Made by a program: the position numbers and the translations under genes
Notes under the pieces: generated by a model
Databases searched by the model: none
What the model was told of the DNA's origin: nothing
Seen by the model: only the letters and a program-made list of their open reading frames with translations
Source: Clostridia bacterium
GTDB taxonomy: Bacteria; Bacillota_A; Clostridia; Christensenellales; CAG-138
NCBI GenBank assembly: GCA_017553815.1
Contig: JAFZJT010000317.1
Span: 1-11,157 of the forward strand
Length of the DNA stretch: 11,157 bases
Reading direction: 5' to 3'
Shown: in pieces, positions 1-6,571 of the stretch
Layout: each line of letters opens with the position of its first letter
How positions within the stretch are numbered: position 1 is the stretch's first letter

Positions 1-86
1 CCGAGGAAAGACCGATCCTTTTTCGCGGACGACCGATAGACCGGCTTGCCGGTATAGGCTTTGAATTCCTTCCATTCATTCGTCAT
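1..86 (-). CDS. 5' part of an unrecognised gene downstream of the RNA polymerase gene
   Basis: Only the first 28 codons are in the window; the gene runs off the left edge. The ATG at 86-84 overlaps the TGA of the polymerase gene by 4 bases (ATGA), and a GGGAGG ribosome binding site lies about 8 bases upstream, so it is almost certainly the next cistron of the same operon. The visible residues begin MTNEWKEFKAYTGKPVYR and are hydrophilic and basic, with no signal peptide or recognisable motif. I cannot name a function. The tight coupling suggests a product made together with the polymerase, perhaps a partner, but that is inference from spacing alone. Confidence 0.7.
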   Translation of the reverse strand, partial: MTNEWKEFKAYTGKPVYRSSAKKDRSFL

Positions 87-3000
87 TTCTTTTTCCTCCC
101 GCGTTTCCTGGGAACGGGCTCCGATACGTTCCTCATGACAGCTGCCGGAAGCACCTTCAGCGCGAATTCCCTTTCGCCCAAGGCCTCGGCACATTTAAGG
201 ACCTCGTTTTCGCTGAGCCGTTCCGCGTCTCTGTACGGAGGATCTATGAGGTTCACGCAGTTAAGGGTTATCCTTTCTTCATAGTTACCGTGAAGTTTGA
301 CTCCGGAAAGCAGGTACTTGATATCGCTGCCGTCGCCCTTGCGGATAATGTGTTTTGCAATATCGTTTTTGCGGTTCATATCATCCACGTCACAGATCAG
401 ATCGCCGAGCACCCTGTAGCCGCTGCAGCTGAAATCACAGAACAGCTCGGCCTTCCGGAGCAGTGCATGTATGTTAAAGTCATAAAGCGCAGTCTCTCTT
501 TCTTCCTTCGGGAGCAGGTGCCATTTCGTTTCGGAAAGTTTGGCTCTCGCTTTGCGCACCGTTATCGGAGCTGTGAAGTCGAAGAGCGCATACAGCTCAT
601 CGAGGCTGTAGTCGTTCTCCTGCCCGCGGGAATACAGTATTTGCTCAATATCGGACCTGCGTCTCCGGTCAGCGGGAAGATGCTTTATGTAACGGATCCT
701 GCTCAGCGCTTCACGGTATGCCGATATTATAGCCTTAGTTTGCTCCATGGTATGAGGATCGACGGTATCCCTCCAATTCGGATCCTTTGCGAAAGCGAAA
801 AGCTCCTCCGAAGGCGCGGGCTTTGGCTCATGCTTTGGAGTTCCCTTTTCGAGCATATACGCATAGTATGGCAGACGCTCGAGATCGGAGCTGACGTTGT
901 CCCATTTCACGGAACCGATATAGTTCTTTATGCGCTCAAGCGTTGTGGCCTCATACCATTTACGATCCTCCGCGTCGTCAACGATGTTTTTGTATCGTAG
1001 GAACAGGCTTTTCTTTCCCTTGCGCTTTTCGAGGTATTCGGAAAGATCCGGCTTTACTCCACTTTTTGCTGAGTCTATCTCCAGCCCGGTCAGGATAGCG
1101 AGCACTTCCGTGTCCATGCGCGCGAACTCACGCTCTTCGCTGTCGCTGTTCTCGTCATATGCGGCGATGCCCCTTCGGAGCGCGGCGTTGCTTATCTGCC
1201 CCACGCGGGAAGAGAAGGTGCTTCTGACGCAATCGAGCCTTGCCTGCCAGTCGTTCGCGTAGGAGATAAGCGGTTCGGCAGCTGGTATCTTCAATACGGG
1301 CAGTGAGCCGGAGGCCTCATAGCCGTGGAATACGCAGCCGTTGACTATGGGATCGGCTATCGTCTTTATCATATCGCCGTCGTAATCCGCGCCGCCCAAA
1401 CGCTCCGGGATCAGCGAACGCGAATCGACCATCAGCACATACGACAAGTGCGACAGGTATTTCTTTCGGAGTTTGCCGACGTCCGAAAGCGGCACGGCGA
1501 GCGCTTCTTCGTTTCTTGCGATATGCGGGCTCCTAAGGAGCGTATAGATCTCCTGTTCCTTATACCCGGGAAGCGGCGCGTACATCTCGTTTCCCCGCAG
1601 GAACTCCTTTTCCAGCAAGCTATACGCTTTGCCTTCCCCGGCGGAGTTTTTTACGATAAAGCCCAAAAGTCTCATGAGATCGTCGGAAAGATAACGGTTA
1701 TCCCCTGCGACAAGGAGCCTCCCCAGCGCGTAATCGTTGCGGATGCTCTCCGCTTTTTTCTCGAACTCCCTTGCAAGGATCGGTTCTTCGAGCAGGAGCG
1801 GGTTCTTTATCGCCGCCTGCAGGAGCACTTTCCGCCTTTGCGACGGTGTTTCTTCGGTATCCTCCAACTCATCGATACAATGCCTTCTTCGGAAATCGGG
1901 ATCGGCGATATAGGACCAATACCGTTCCTCGGTGGTCTTGGTGAGCCACTGCCTTTCATCGTTCGCGGGAGAGCTTTCCCAACCCGACGGAAGATCGGCC
2001 GGACGGAACAGCTCGCGGTCTATCGCAAGGGTATTCAGGAATTGATAATTCAGCTCCGTCGTATCCTGCGTGCTGTTCTTATCCATGCCGGACACATACA
2101 GCCCGCGACCGTATTCTCCGCATCTTTCAAGGTACTCGCGCCATGAAAGCCCGTTCTCCGTCATCCAGCCGAAACCCTTGAACATGCTCTTCGTTATTAT
2201 CATTTCGACCTTGCGCACGTCATGCTCTGTTCCCCAGATATCCCGAATGACGGGGACCTTCAATTCCGCAAACAGCTTTTTGATATCCACCTCATGCACG
2301 ACGCCCTTGATGTACGGCAGACGTATCTGGAACGAATGATGCTCGCCGCTCCATGCAAGCCTTGAAGCAAACTCTTTTGATATGATGCCCTCGCCGTCGA
2401 ATTCGAGCACTTCGATATCGGCGGTCTTTTCGACTCGGCTGTATTTCCTAACCGGAGCATCCGTACCGTCATCCTCAACGGTGATGATATCCGCATCCCT
2501 GACTATGCTCTTCGGATTGTCGATCACTATGATGCTGTCGTCCGTAAGACTGCTGCAGTCAAGGCAGCGGAAGCCGTTTGTGAACATGAGACCGTTGTAC
2601 GCATACAGCTTCGAAAGCTGACACTTTCCGATAGTCATGCCCAGCATCATCCGTTTGCGGAGCGGTTCGTACACTTCCTCGCGTACGAACGCAAGCACGT
2701 TTTTGTGGCTCATGCTCGCCGACCGTTCGAAAGCGACATATCTGCAGGAGCCTTGACGCTTATAGATCTCAATGCCTTCTTCGCGGAACATGTGCGCGGC
2801 AATCTCCTGCTGTTCCTTTACTCTTCCAACGGGCTTCCGGTCGAATATCCCGGAGAAGTCGATATAGATGAAAGTCTCGGAAAGGCAGTCTTCACCGAAG
2901 GGCATATCGATCCCAAGTTCCCGCAGCACGGCCTTTGCCTGATAAAACATCGGGCAGTCATCCTGATATGTTTTCTCTACAAGGTATTCGCTCGAATCGT

Positions 3001-3142
3001 CATACGGATCGAATTCGAAACTATACCCGTCGCCCTTTTTACGGGCGGTGGCAATTATGTTCCTCGCCGGTATTTGAAATATCTTGAATCTTTCGAGCTT
3101 CACGGTCTTCTCCATCGTTCGGTTTTCGAATAATTGTACCAC
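83..3142 (-). CDS. Single-chain two-barrel RNA polymerase (QDE-1/RDR/YonO-like)
   Basis: 1019 residues. The sequence shows, in the order expected for the eukaryotic RNA-silencing RdRP family: FQIRLPYIKG (271-280), matching the FQIR..G.KG segment of the first double-psi beta-barrel; TKSMFKGF (317-324), resembling its SM-x-KF lysine motif; ADYDGD (585-590), whose D586, D588 and D590 match the metal-binding DxDGD of QDE-1, YonO and the beta-prime subunit of cellular RNA polymerase; then VGQISN (647-652) and EIDSAKSG (688-695), which resemble the LG-x-I-x-N and VD-x-x-KTG blocks after the catalytic barrel. The family makes RNA on DNA or RNA templates; which template is used here is unknown. The C-terminus is basic (PRKRGRKKK). 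The GTG start has GGAG seven bases upstream; an ATG ten codons in (3115) is the alternative. It is transcribed divergently from the small gene at 3237 and is first in an operon continuing to the left. Confidence 0.86.
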   Translation of the reverse strand: MVQLFENRTMEKTVKLERFKIFQIPARNIIATARKKGDGYSFEFDPYDDSSEYLVEKTYQDDCPMFYQAKAVLRELGIDMPFGEDCLSETFIYIDFSGIFDRKPVGRVKEQQEIAAHMFREEGIEIYKRQGSCRYVAFERSASMSHKNVLAFVREEVYEPLRKRMMLGMTIGKCQLSKLYAYNGLMFTNGFRCLDCSSLTDDSIIVIDNPKSIVRDADIITVEDDGTDAPVRKYSRVEKTADIEVLEFDGEGIISKEFASRLAWSGEHHSFQIRLPYIKGVVHEVDIKKLFAELKVPVIRDIWGTEHDVRKVEMIITKSMFKGFGWMTENGLSWREYLERCGEYGRGLYVSGMDKNSTQDTTELNYQFLNTLAIDRELFRPADLPSGWESSPANDERQWLTKTTEERYWSYIADPDFRRRHCIDELEDTEETPSQRRKVLLQAAIKNPLLLEEPILAREFEKKAESIRNDYALGRLLVAGDNRYLSDDLMRLLGFIVKNSAGEGKAYSLLEKEFLRGNEMYAPLPGYKEQEIYTLLRSPHIARNEEALAVPLSDVGKLRKKYLSHLSYVLMVDSRSLIPERLGGADYDGDMIKTIADPIVNGCVFHGYEASGSLPVLKIPAAEPLISYANDWQARLDCVRSTFSSRVGQISNAALRRGIAAYDENSDSEEREFARMDTEVLAILTGLEIDSAKSGVKPDLSEYLEKRKGKKSLFLRYKNIVDDAEDRKWYEATTLERIKNYIGSVKWDNVSSDLERLPYYAYMLEKGTPKHEPKPAPSEELFAFAKDPNWRDTVDPHTMEQTKAIISAYREALSRIRYIKHLPADRRRRSDIEQILYSRGQENDYSLDELYALFDFTAPITVRKARAKLSETKWHLLPKEERETALYDFNIHALLRKAELFCDFSCSGYRVLGDLICDVDDMNRKNDIAKHIIRKGDGSDIKYLLSGVKLHGNYEERITLNCVNLIDPPYRDAERLSENEVLKCAEALGEREFALKVLPAAVMRNVSEPVPRKRGRKKK

Positions 3143-3161
3143 TTTCAGGCTCCGGAATCAA
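3133..3161 (-). promoter_or_regulatory. Candidate sigma-A promoter for the RNA polymerase gene
   Basis: On the minus strand TTGATT (3161-3156) and TACAAT (3138-3133) are separated by exactly 17 bases. The -10 box lies inside the first codons of the GTG reading frame, and the predicted transcript would begin a little upstream of the internal ATG at 3115. The box and the GTG ribosome binding site share the same bases, so either this promoter or the GTG start is used, or both from different transcripts. Support is by consensus match only. Confidence 0.4.
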
Positions 3162-3168
3162 CTGTTTT

Positions 3169-3181
3169 GTTATTTAATAAC
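3169..3181. repeat. 13-bp perfect palindrome in the divergent intergenic region
   Basis: GTTATT-T-AATAAC lies between the divergent polymerase gene and the small gene at 3237, just upstream of the candidate polymerase promoter. AATAAC recurs at 3200-3205. It could be an operator for a regulator of the divergent pair, but AT-rich palindromes of this length also arise by chance. Confidence 0.3.
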
Positions 3182-3208
3182 TACCCCCAGTTTTTATCAA
3201 ATAACATT

Positions 3209-3222
3209 GCCTCCGATGAGGC
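3209..3222 (+). other. Small hairpin just ahead of a ribosome binding site
   Basis: GCCTC-CGAT-GAGGC forms a 5-bp stem with a 4-base loop and ends directly before the GGAAAGGAG ribosome binding site of the gene at 3237. It might affect translation of that gene; the stem is short and the effect is speculative. Confidence 0.25.
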
Positions 3223-3236
3223 GGAAAGGAGCAAAA

Positions 3237-3395
3237 ATGGAGAAGCCAAAGCTTACAAAAGAGATCATGCGATCGGAACGCCTTCGCACAAAGTACGTGC
3301 ATGACGTTATCGATCATCTGGCTTGGAAATGGGATATGGACCGTATCCTGAATGAGCCGGTAAAACCGATCGCGGCAAACGCGGAAAGGAGGTGA
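3237..3395 (+). CDS. Small basic protein of unknown function, 52 residues
   Basis: The ATG at 3237 is preceded by GGAAAGGAG at a normal distance, and the frame stays open for 52 codons to a TGA. The product begins MEKPKLTKEIMRSERL, is rich in Lys and Arg, and carries a Trp pair (LAWKWDMD) near residues 29-36; there is no membrane segment. The frame is open further upstream, but those residues lack a ribosome binding site and lie across the divergent control region, so this start is preferred. It is the first gene of the rightward run leading to the partition genes, with its stop about 108 bases before parM. I do not recognise the family; a small DNA-binding or regulatory protein fits but is not shown. 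Confidence 0.65.
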   Translation: MEKPKLTKEIMRSERLRTKYVHDVIDHLAWKWDMDRILNEPVKPIAANAERR

Positions 3396-3490
3396 TGCAT
3401 GATCTGACAAAACGTTTCGCACCGCAGCAATGCGGGAAGAGAACTCAAGGGGCCGCCCATCCCCGGCGTTATGGGGAAATAATACTATAA
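3395..3490 (+). CDS. Possible 31-residue ORF coupled to the preceding gene
   Basis: An ATG overlaps the TGA of the previous gene (TGATG), and the frame continues for 31 codons to a TAA that abuts the parM ribosome binding site. AGGAGG lies only two bases before this ATG, too close for normal initiation; a second ATG four bases later has better spacing but hits a stop after one codon. The stretch also folds into hairpins, so it may be an untranslated leader rather than a gene. Confidence 0.2.
   Translation: MHDLTKRFAPQQCGKRTQGAAHPRRYGEIIL
3422..3477 (+). other. Structured leader upstream of parM
   Basis: Two stems are visible: CCGCA-GCAA-TGCGG (3422-3435), a 5-bp stem with a GNRA-type tetraloop, and TCCCC/GGGGA (3460-3464 and 3473-3477) with an 8-base loop. 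They sit between the small gene and the parM ribosome binding site (AGGAG, 3491-3495). The stretch could be an mRNA leader structure or part of a partition site. No iterated direct repeats of the kind found in parC of plasmid R1 are present, and I do not recognise a riboswitch class. Confidence 0.3.
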
Positions 3491-3502
3491 AGGAGAGATT
3501 CA

Positions 3503-4426
3503 ATGAAAAGAATCAATGACGCCTATATCATCGGCGTCGACCACGGTTACGGGAACATCAAGACCGCGAACCACATCTTCAAGGCGGGTATCGCGGGCTA
3601 CGATCATGAGCCGCTGTTCACGAGCGACATGCTCGTGTACGGCGGGAGGTACTACGTCATTGGCGAGGGGCACAAGGAATTCGTGCCCCAGAAGCAGAGC
3701 GACGAGGATTATTACCTGCTCACGCTCGCGGGGATCGCGATGGAGCTCAAAGACGAAGGTCTGACCGAAGCGGACGTTATCATCGCCGCGGGGCTGCCGC
3801 TCACGTGGACGACCGGGCAGAAGGCAGAGTTCGCCGCGTACCTCACGCGGAACGCGGAGGTGAGCTTCACCTTCCGCAATACGGATTATCACATCCGCGT
3901 GGTTGGAGCGAGGATCTACCCACAGGGGTACGCCGCCGTAGCGGAGCATGCTCCGTCGATGAAGGGCGTGAACGTCATCGCCGACATCGGCAACGGCACC
4001 ATGAACACGCTGTTCATCATCGACGGCAAGCCGCAGGTCGGGCGAATGTTCACGGAGAAGTTCGGGACCCATCAGTGCACGCTCGCCGTGCACGAAGCGC
4101 TGATGCGCGAGCGCGGCGCTGAGATCGACGACTCGATAATCGACAGCGTGCTGATAAACGGCACTGCGGATATCGGGAAGGACGATCTAAGACTCATCCG
4201 CACCGTCGCGGAGCGATACGTCGGCGGCATATTCCGCAGGCTGCGCGAGCATGGATATGACGAGCAGACCATGACGCTGTACGTCACGGGAGGCGGCGGG
4301 TGCCTTGTCAAAAACTTCTATCGGACGAAGGGCAGCCGCGTTCGGTTCATCGACGACATCCGCGCGGCAGCGAAGGGTTACGAATACCTCGCCGAGCTGC
4401 AGCTGAAATCGGAGCGGGGCGTATGA
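3503..4426 (+). CDS. parM: ParM/StbA-type actin-like ATPase for DNA segregation
   Basis: 307 residues, the usual size for the ParM/StbA family. The actin-fold nucleotide motifs are clear: phosphate-1 loop GVDHGYGNIKTA (11-22), phosphate-2 loop ADIGNGTMNT (160-169) and adenosine motif VTGGGGCLVKNF (261-272). Such proteins form ATP-dependent filaments in the cytoplasm that push or pull DNA copies apart, coupled through a DNA-bound adaptor. Its ribosome binding site AGGAG lies seven bases before the ATG. The next gene overlaps it by 4 bases and looks like that adaptor. Its coding sequence appears richer in G+C third positions than neighbouring genes, judged by eye, which may mean a separate origin. 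A ParM on an element that also carries an integrase suggests that the circular form replicates and is actively partitioned for some time. Confidence 0.9.
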   Translation: MKRINDAYIIGVDHGYGNIKTANHIFKAGIAGYDHEPLFTSDMLVYGGRYYVIGEGHKEFVPQKQSDEDYYLLTLAGIAMELKDEGLTEADVIIAAGLPLTWTTGQKAEFAAYLTRNAEVSFTFRNTDYHIRVVGARIYPQGYAAVAEHAPSMKGVNVIADIGNGTMNTLFIIDGKPQVGRMFTEKFGTHQCTLAVHEALMRERGAEIDDSIIDSVLINGTADIGKDDLRLIRTVAERYVGGIFRRLREHGYDEQTMTLYVTGGGGCLVKNFYRTKGSRVRFIDDIRAAAKGYEYLAELQLKSERGV

Positions 4427-4761
4427 AGGACTCTCGCAGGATTAGTGTCAGATTCGACCTATCGGATCCGATTCAGCGGAAGGTTTACGAAGCACTTCAT
4501 GAGATAGACCGTGCCGAACACGGATCGATGAGTGCGTTCGCGATAAAGGCGATCGGGGAATATCTCGATCGCCTTTCGTATCCCGGGAGGTTCGATTTCA
4601 CGCTTAATGACGTTAGGGCTTTGTTCCGAGAGGAGATACGGGAGCTCGATCTCGCCCCGCGTGAGGCCGAGCCCTCATTCACGCCTCCCGCGAAAATGAC
4701 CGAAGAACAGAGGAGAGAGAATGACAGAAATGTACTTGAAACGCTCGATATGTTCACATGA
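4423..4761 (+). CDS. ParR-like DNA-binding adaptor partner of ParM
   Basis: 112 residues, starting at an ATG that overlaps the parM stop (ATGA), the classic arrangement of a parMR pair. The N-terminal half (RRISVRFDLSDPIQRKVYEA followed by SMSAFAIKAIGEYLD) has the spacing of a short strand followed by two helices expected of ribbon-helix-helix proteins, as in ParR. The C-terminal half is acidic and polar (FREEIRELDLAPREAEPSF), as is usual for the tail that contacts the ParM filament. The name rests mostly on position; the sequence alone would give only a small RHH-like protein. The gene-free repeat-rich DNA immediately downstream, or the structured leader upstream of parM, may contain its binding site. 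Confidence 0.6.
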   Translation: MKDSRRISVRFDLSDPIQRKVYEALHEIDRAEHGSMSAFAIKAIGEYLDRLSYPGRFDFTLNDVRALFREEIRELDLAPREAEPSFTPPAKMTEEQRRENDRNVLETLDMFT

Positions 4762-4784
4762 CGCCAAACCGCCCGATTTTGGCG
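4762..4784. repeat. Inverted repeat directly after the parR-like stop codon
   Basis: CGCCAAA (4762-4768) and TTTGGCG (4778-4784) flank a 9-base loop. It begins one base after the stop of the parR-like gene. There is no T-tract behind it, so it is not a convincing intrinsic terminator; it may belong to a protein-binding or transfer site. Confidence 0.4.
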
Positions 4785-4842
4785 CCGCTCCCCGGTTGTT
4801 CGATCCACCCGCGGCGCCACATAGAAGCACGAATAACCCTGC

Positions 4843-4868
4843 CCGGCGGAAACACCTTAACCCGCCGG
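4843..4868. repeat. Inverted repeat CCGGCGG / CCGCCGG
   Basis: Perfect 7-bp arms at 4843-4849 and 4862-4868 with a 12-base loop, followed two bases later by the palindrome GGCATGCC (4871-4878). It is part of the repeat cluster between the partition and mobilization genes. Confidence 0.4.
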
Positions 4869-4909
4869 TAGGCATGCCGGGTATCCATGTAAAAAACGAT
4901 AGCCAGCAG

Positions 4910-4930
4910 GGAACTTGTACGGCAAGTTCC
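4910..4930. repeat. Perfect 8-bp inverted repeat, candidate oriT stem
   Basis: GGAACTTG (4910-4917) and CAAGTTCC (4923-4930) flank the loop TACGG. A stem-loop of this size a short distance upstream of mobC is typical of the recognition hairpin of relaxase-type origins of transfer. The assignment is by position and symmetry. Confidence 0.45.
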
Positions 4931-4933
4931 GTC

Positions 4934-4962
4934 CCGCCGCTTCGGGGAACGGCGGTCTTTTT
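4934..4962 (+). terminator. Terminator-like hairpin before mobC
   Basis: CCGCCG (4934-4939) pairs with CGGCGG (4950-4955) across a 10-base loop, followed by TCTTTTT. This fits a modest intrinsic terminator for the parM-parR transcript, and would mean that mobC and the relaxase gene have their own promoter or depend on read-through. It may equally be one of the structural stems of the transfer origin. Confidence 0.4.
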
Positions 4963-4977
4963 AGGGGATGCCCCTAA
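4961..4977. repeat. Perfect 7-bp inverted repeat TTAGGGG-ATG-CCCCTAA
   Basis: The arms 4961-4967 and 4971-4977 flank a 3-base loop, and a further CCCC run follows at 4980-4983. It ends about ten bases before the mobC ribosome binding site (AAGGAG, 4987-4992). Together with the stem at 4910-4930 it is the best candidate for the MobC/relaxase recognition region. Confidence 0.45.
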
Positions 4978-5001
4978 TACCCCGGCAAGGAGCGTGGCGC
5001 C

Positions 5002-5280
5002 ATGAAGGAGAAAAAGGAACGCTTGGAATTGAGGGTAACGAAATCCGAGAAGAACGCCATTTGCCGGAAAGCCGCAAAGTGCGGTCTGACGATCAGCGAA
5101 TACGTAAGGAAGCGAGCATTGGGATACGAGCCGCGCGGGGCTCCGACCGATGCTCTTTTCGATATCACGGGAAGGCTCTCGGAGCTGACGAACGGCGGAT
5201 TATCGGCTGAAGCTGAGAAGGCTGTACTGGATCTGCTAACCGATATCCGCAAGGCCTTCTTTGAGACAAGAGGCGATTGA
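5002..5280 (+). CDS. mobC: MobC-like relaxosome accessory protein
   Basis: 92 residues. The N-terminus (KEKKERLELRVTKSEKNAI, then CRKAAKCGLTISEYVRKRALG, about residues 2-41) matches the beta-strand plus two-helix pattern of ribbon-helix-helix relaxosome proteins of the MobC/MbeC type, including the conserved T-x-S-E-Y-V-R. The C-terminal half is helical and leucine-rich. Such proteins bind near oriT and help the relaxase reach its nick site. AAGGAG lies nine bases before the ATG. The relaxase gene begins inside its last seven codons, so the two are translationally coupled. Length and position fit the family well. Confidence 0.82.
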   Translation: MKEKKERLELRVTKSEKNAICRKAAKCGLTISEYVRKRALGYEPRGAPTDALFDITGRLSELTNGGLSAEAEKAVLDLLTDIRKAFFETRGD

Positions 5281-6571
5281 TAGGGCAATAACCGGCTTCT
5301 GGCCGATAAAGGACAATATCGGAAGGTTGATCGATTACGCGGTCAACCCCGAGAAGACCATAGCTCCCGAGGATATGACCGACGATCTCAAAAAGGTCTT
5401 ACGCTATACCTCCGATCCCGGGAAGACGGATAAGCTCATGTACGTATCCGCGCTCAACTGTCCATGGCAGCAGGCGTATGAGTGGATGACGGCTACAAAG
5501 AAACGATACGGCAAGCTCGGCGGGAATACCTGTTATCACGGATTCCAGAGCTTCTATGGAAAAGAAGTTTCTTCCGAGGAAGCTCACGCGATAGGTATGG
5601 AAACGGCACGACGCATGTGGGGCGATGAATACGAAGTGCTCGTTACCACCCATCTCAACACAAAGAACGTACACAATCATTTTGTAGTAAATTCCGTATC
5701 CTTCCGAACGGGAAGAAAGTACGAGAACCATAAAAAGGATCATCAGCGGTTAAGGGAGGTATCCGATGAGCTCTGCCGGGAACACGGGCTGTACGTTATC
5801 GAAAACCCCCGAAGTCATGGCTTGAGCTTCGCGGAATGGCGGGCTCACAGGGACGGTCAGCTCACAATGAAGGATATGCTCGATCTCGATATGAGGGAGT
5901 GTATAAACCTTGCGACCGACGTCAGGGACTTTTATCGCCTCATGCGGGAGCTTGGCTATAAAGTCGACTACCGATGCAAGTATCCTTCTTTCCTCCCTCC
6001 CGGAGGAAAGCGTCCATTGCGTCTTAAAAAGGACGGCAGGAGCATGACCGAGGATGACATAGAAGAAATGCTCTGGGACAGCTTCGAGAGGCAGACGGAA
6101 GTGCTTGTAATACCAAGAGCTGAAAAGCCGCCTGTGCCTTACTATAAAGGCATGGGTCTCAGCGCACTGGTGCTTTCGTGGATGTATGTGCTGGGGTGGA
6201 TCGGCAAGGGCAAAAAAGTCGTTTACCGGGTGAACCGCGAAGAAGTCCGGAAACTCAAGCGGTACATACGCCAGCATGATCTGCTCGAAAAGTACGGGAT
6301 CGACTACGAGGATCAGCTTGACGCACACGCCGCAAAGCGCGCCGAAGAATACGGCGAGCTGGAAGCAAGGCGCGAGGCGCTCCGAAAAGAACAGCGCAGG
6401 ACGAAAGAACCCATCCCCGAGATCGCCGAGCTCACAAAGCAGCTGCGCTTCGTCCGCAGGGAGATGCGCGTCTGCGAGGATATCAAGGCCGATATCCCGA
6501 AGATGCGGGCGGCGTTCGAGATTGTGCCGATGATCGACGGCAAGCCGATGTATCGGGAGGAAGAACGGTGA
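5261..6571 (+). CDS. MOBP-type relaxase (mobilization endonuclease)
   Basis: 436 residues. The three-histidine metal motif HLNTKNVHNHFVVN (131-144: H131, H138, H140, N144) identifies a relaxase, preceded by YHGFQSFYGKEVSSEEAHAI (92-111), a segment usual in MobA/VirD2-like relaxases of Bacillota. Y26, in LIDYAVNPEKT, is the likely nicking tyrosine. GYKVDYRCKYPSFLPPGGKR (232-251) is another block typical of the group, and the region from about 345 on is charged and helical, probably a coiled coil. The protein nicks oriT, stays bound to the 5' end and leads the strand to the recipient. The start chosen is TTG at 5261, the only in-frame start placing Y26 near the N-terminus; AAGG lies seven bases upstream, inside mobC. 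Its stop directly abuts the stop of the convergent hipT gene. Confidence 0.9.
   Translation: MRQEAIDRAITGFWPIKDNIGRLIDYAVNPEKTIAPEDMTDDLKKVLRYTSDPGKTDKLMYVSALNCPWQQAYEWMTATKKRYGKLGGNTCYHGFQSFYGKEVSSEEAHAIGMETARRMWGDEYEVLVTTHLNTKNVHNHFVVNSVSFRTGRKYENHKKDHQRLREVSDELCREHGLYVIENPRSHGLSFAEWRAHRDGQLTMKDMLDLDMRECINLATDVRDFYRLMRELGYKVDYRCKYPSFLPPGGKRPLRLKKDGRSMTEDDIEEMLWDSFERQTEVLVIPRAEKPPVPYYKGMGLSALVLSWMYVLGWIGKGKKVVYRVNREEVRKLKRYIRQHDLLEKYGIDYEDQLDAHAAKRAEEYGELEARREALRKEQRRTKEPIPEIAELTKQLRFVRREMRVCEDIKADIPKMRAAFEIVPMIDGKPMYREEER

Larger units (their letters stand above)
4762..5001. other. Gene-free 240-bp region rich in inverted repeats; candidate oriT
   Basis: No credible gene lies here. It holds at least five stems in a row: 4762-4784, 4843-4868, 4910-4930, 4934-4955 and 4961-4977, plus the 8-bp palindrome GGCATGCC at 4871-4878 and GGCGCCAC/GTGGCGCC at 4813-4820 and 4993-5000. 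It lies directly upstream of mobC and the relaxase gene, where origins of transfer usually are, because the relaxase and its accessory protein act on DNA beside their own genes. The nick site cannot be identified by eye. Confidence 0.5.

Noticed and set aside
290..1000. A long open frame on the plus strand (236 codons) opposite the RNA polymerase gene
   Set aside because: It lies entirely opposite a protein with clear catalytic motifs, has no ribosome binding site and shows no recognisable domain; it is an antisense shadow, as is the similar frame at 1325-2146.
3500..4093. A 197-codon open frame on the minus strand across parM
   Set aside because: It covers the three ParM nucleotide-binding motifs on the other strand, and its product is rich in Arg, Val and His as expected of an antisense frame in GC-rich DNA.
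4721..5005. A 94-codon plus-strand frame across the gene-free region before mobC
   Set aside because: It starts inside the parR-like gene, has no ribosome binding site of its own, is rich in Pro, and runs through a series of inverted repeats that better explain the stretch.
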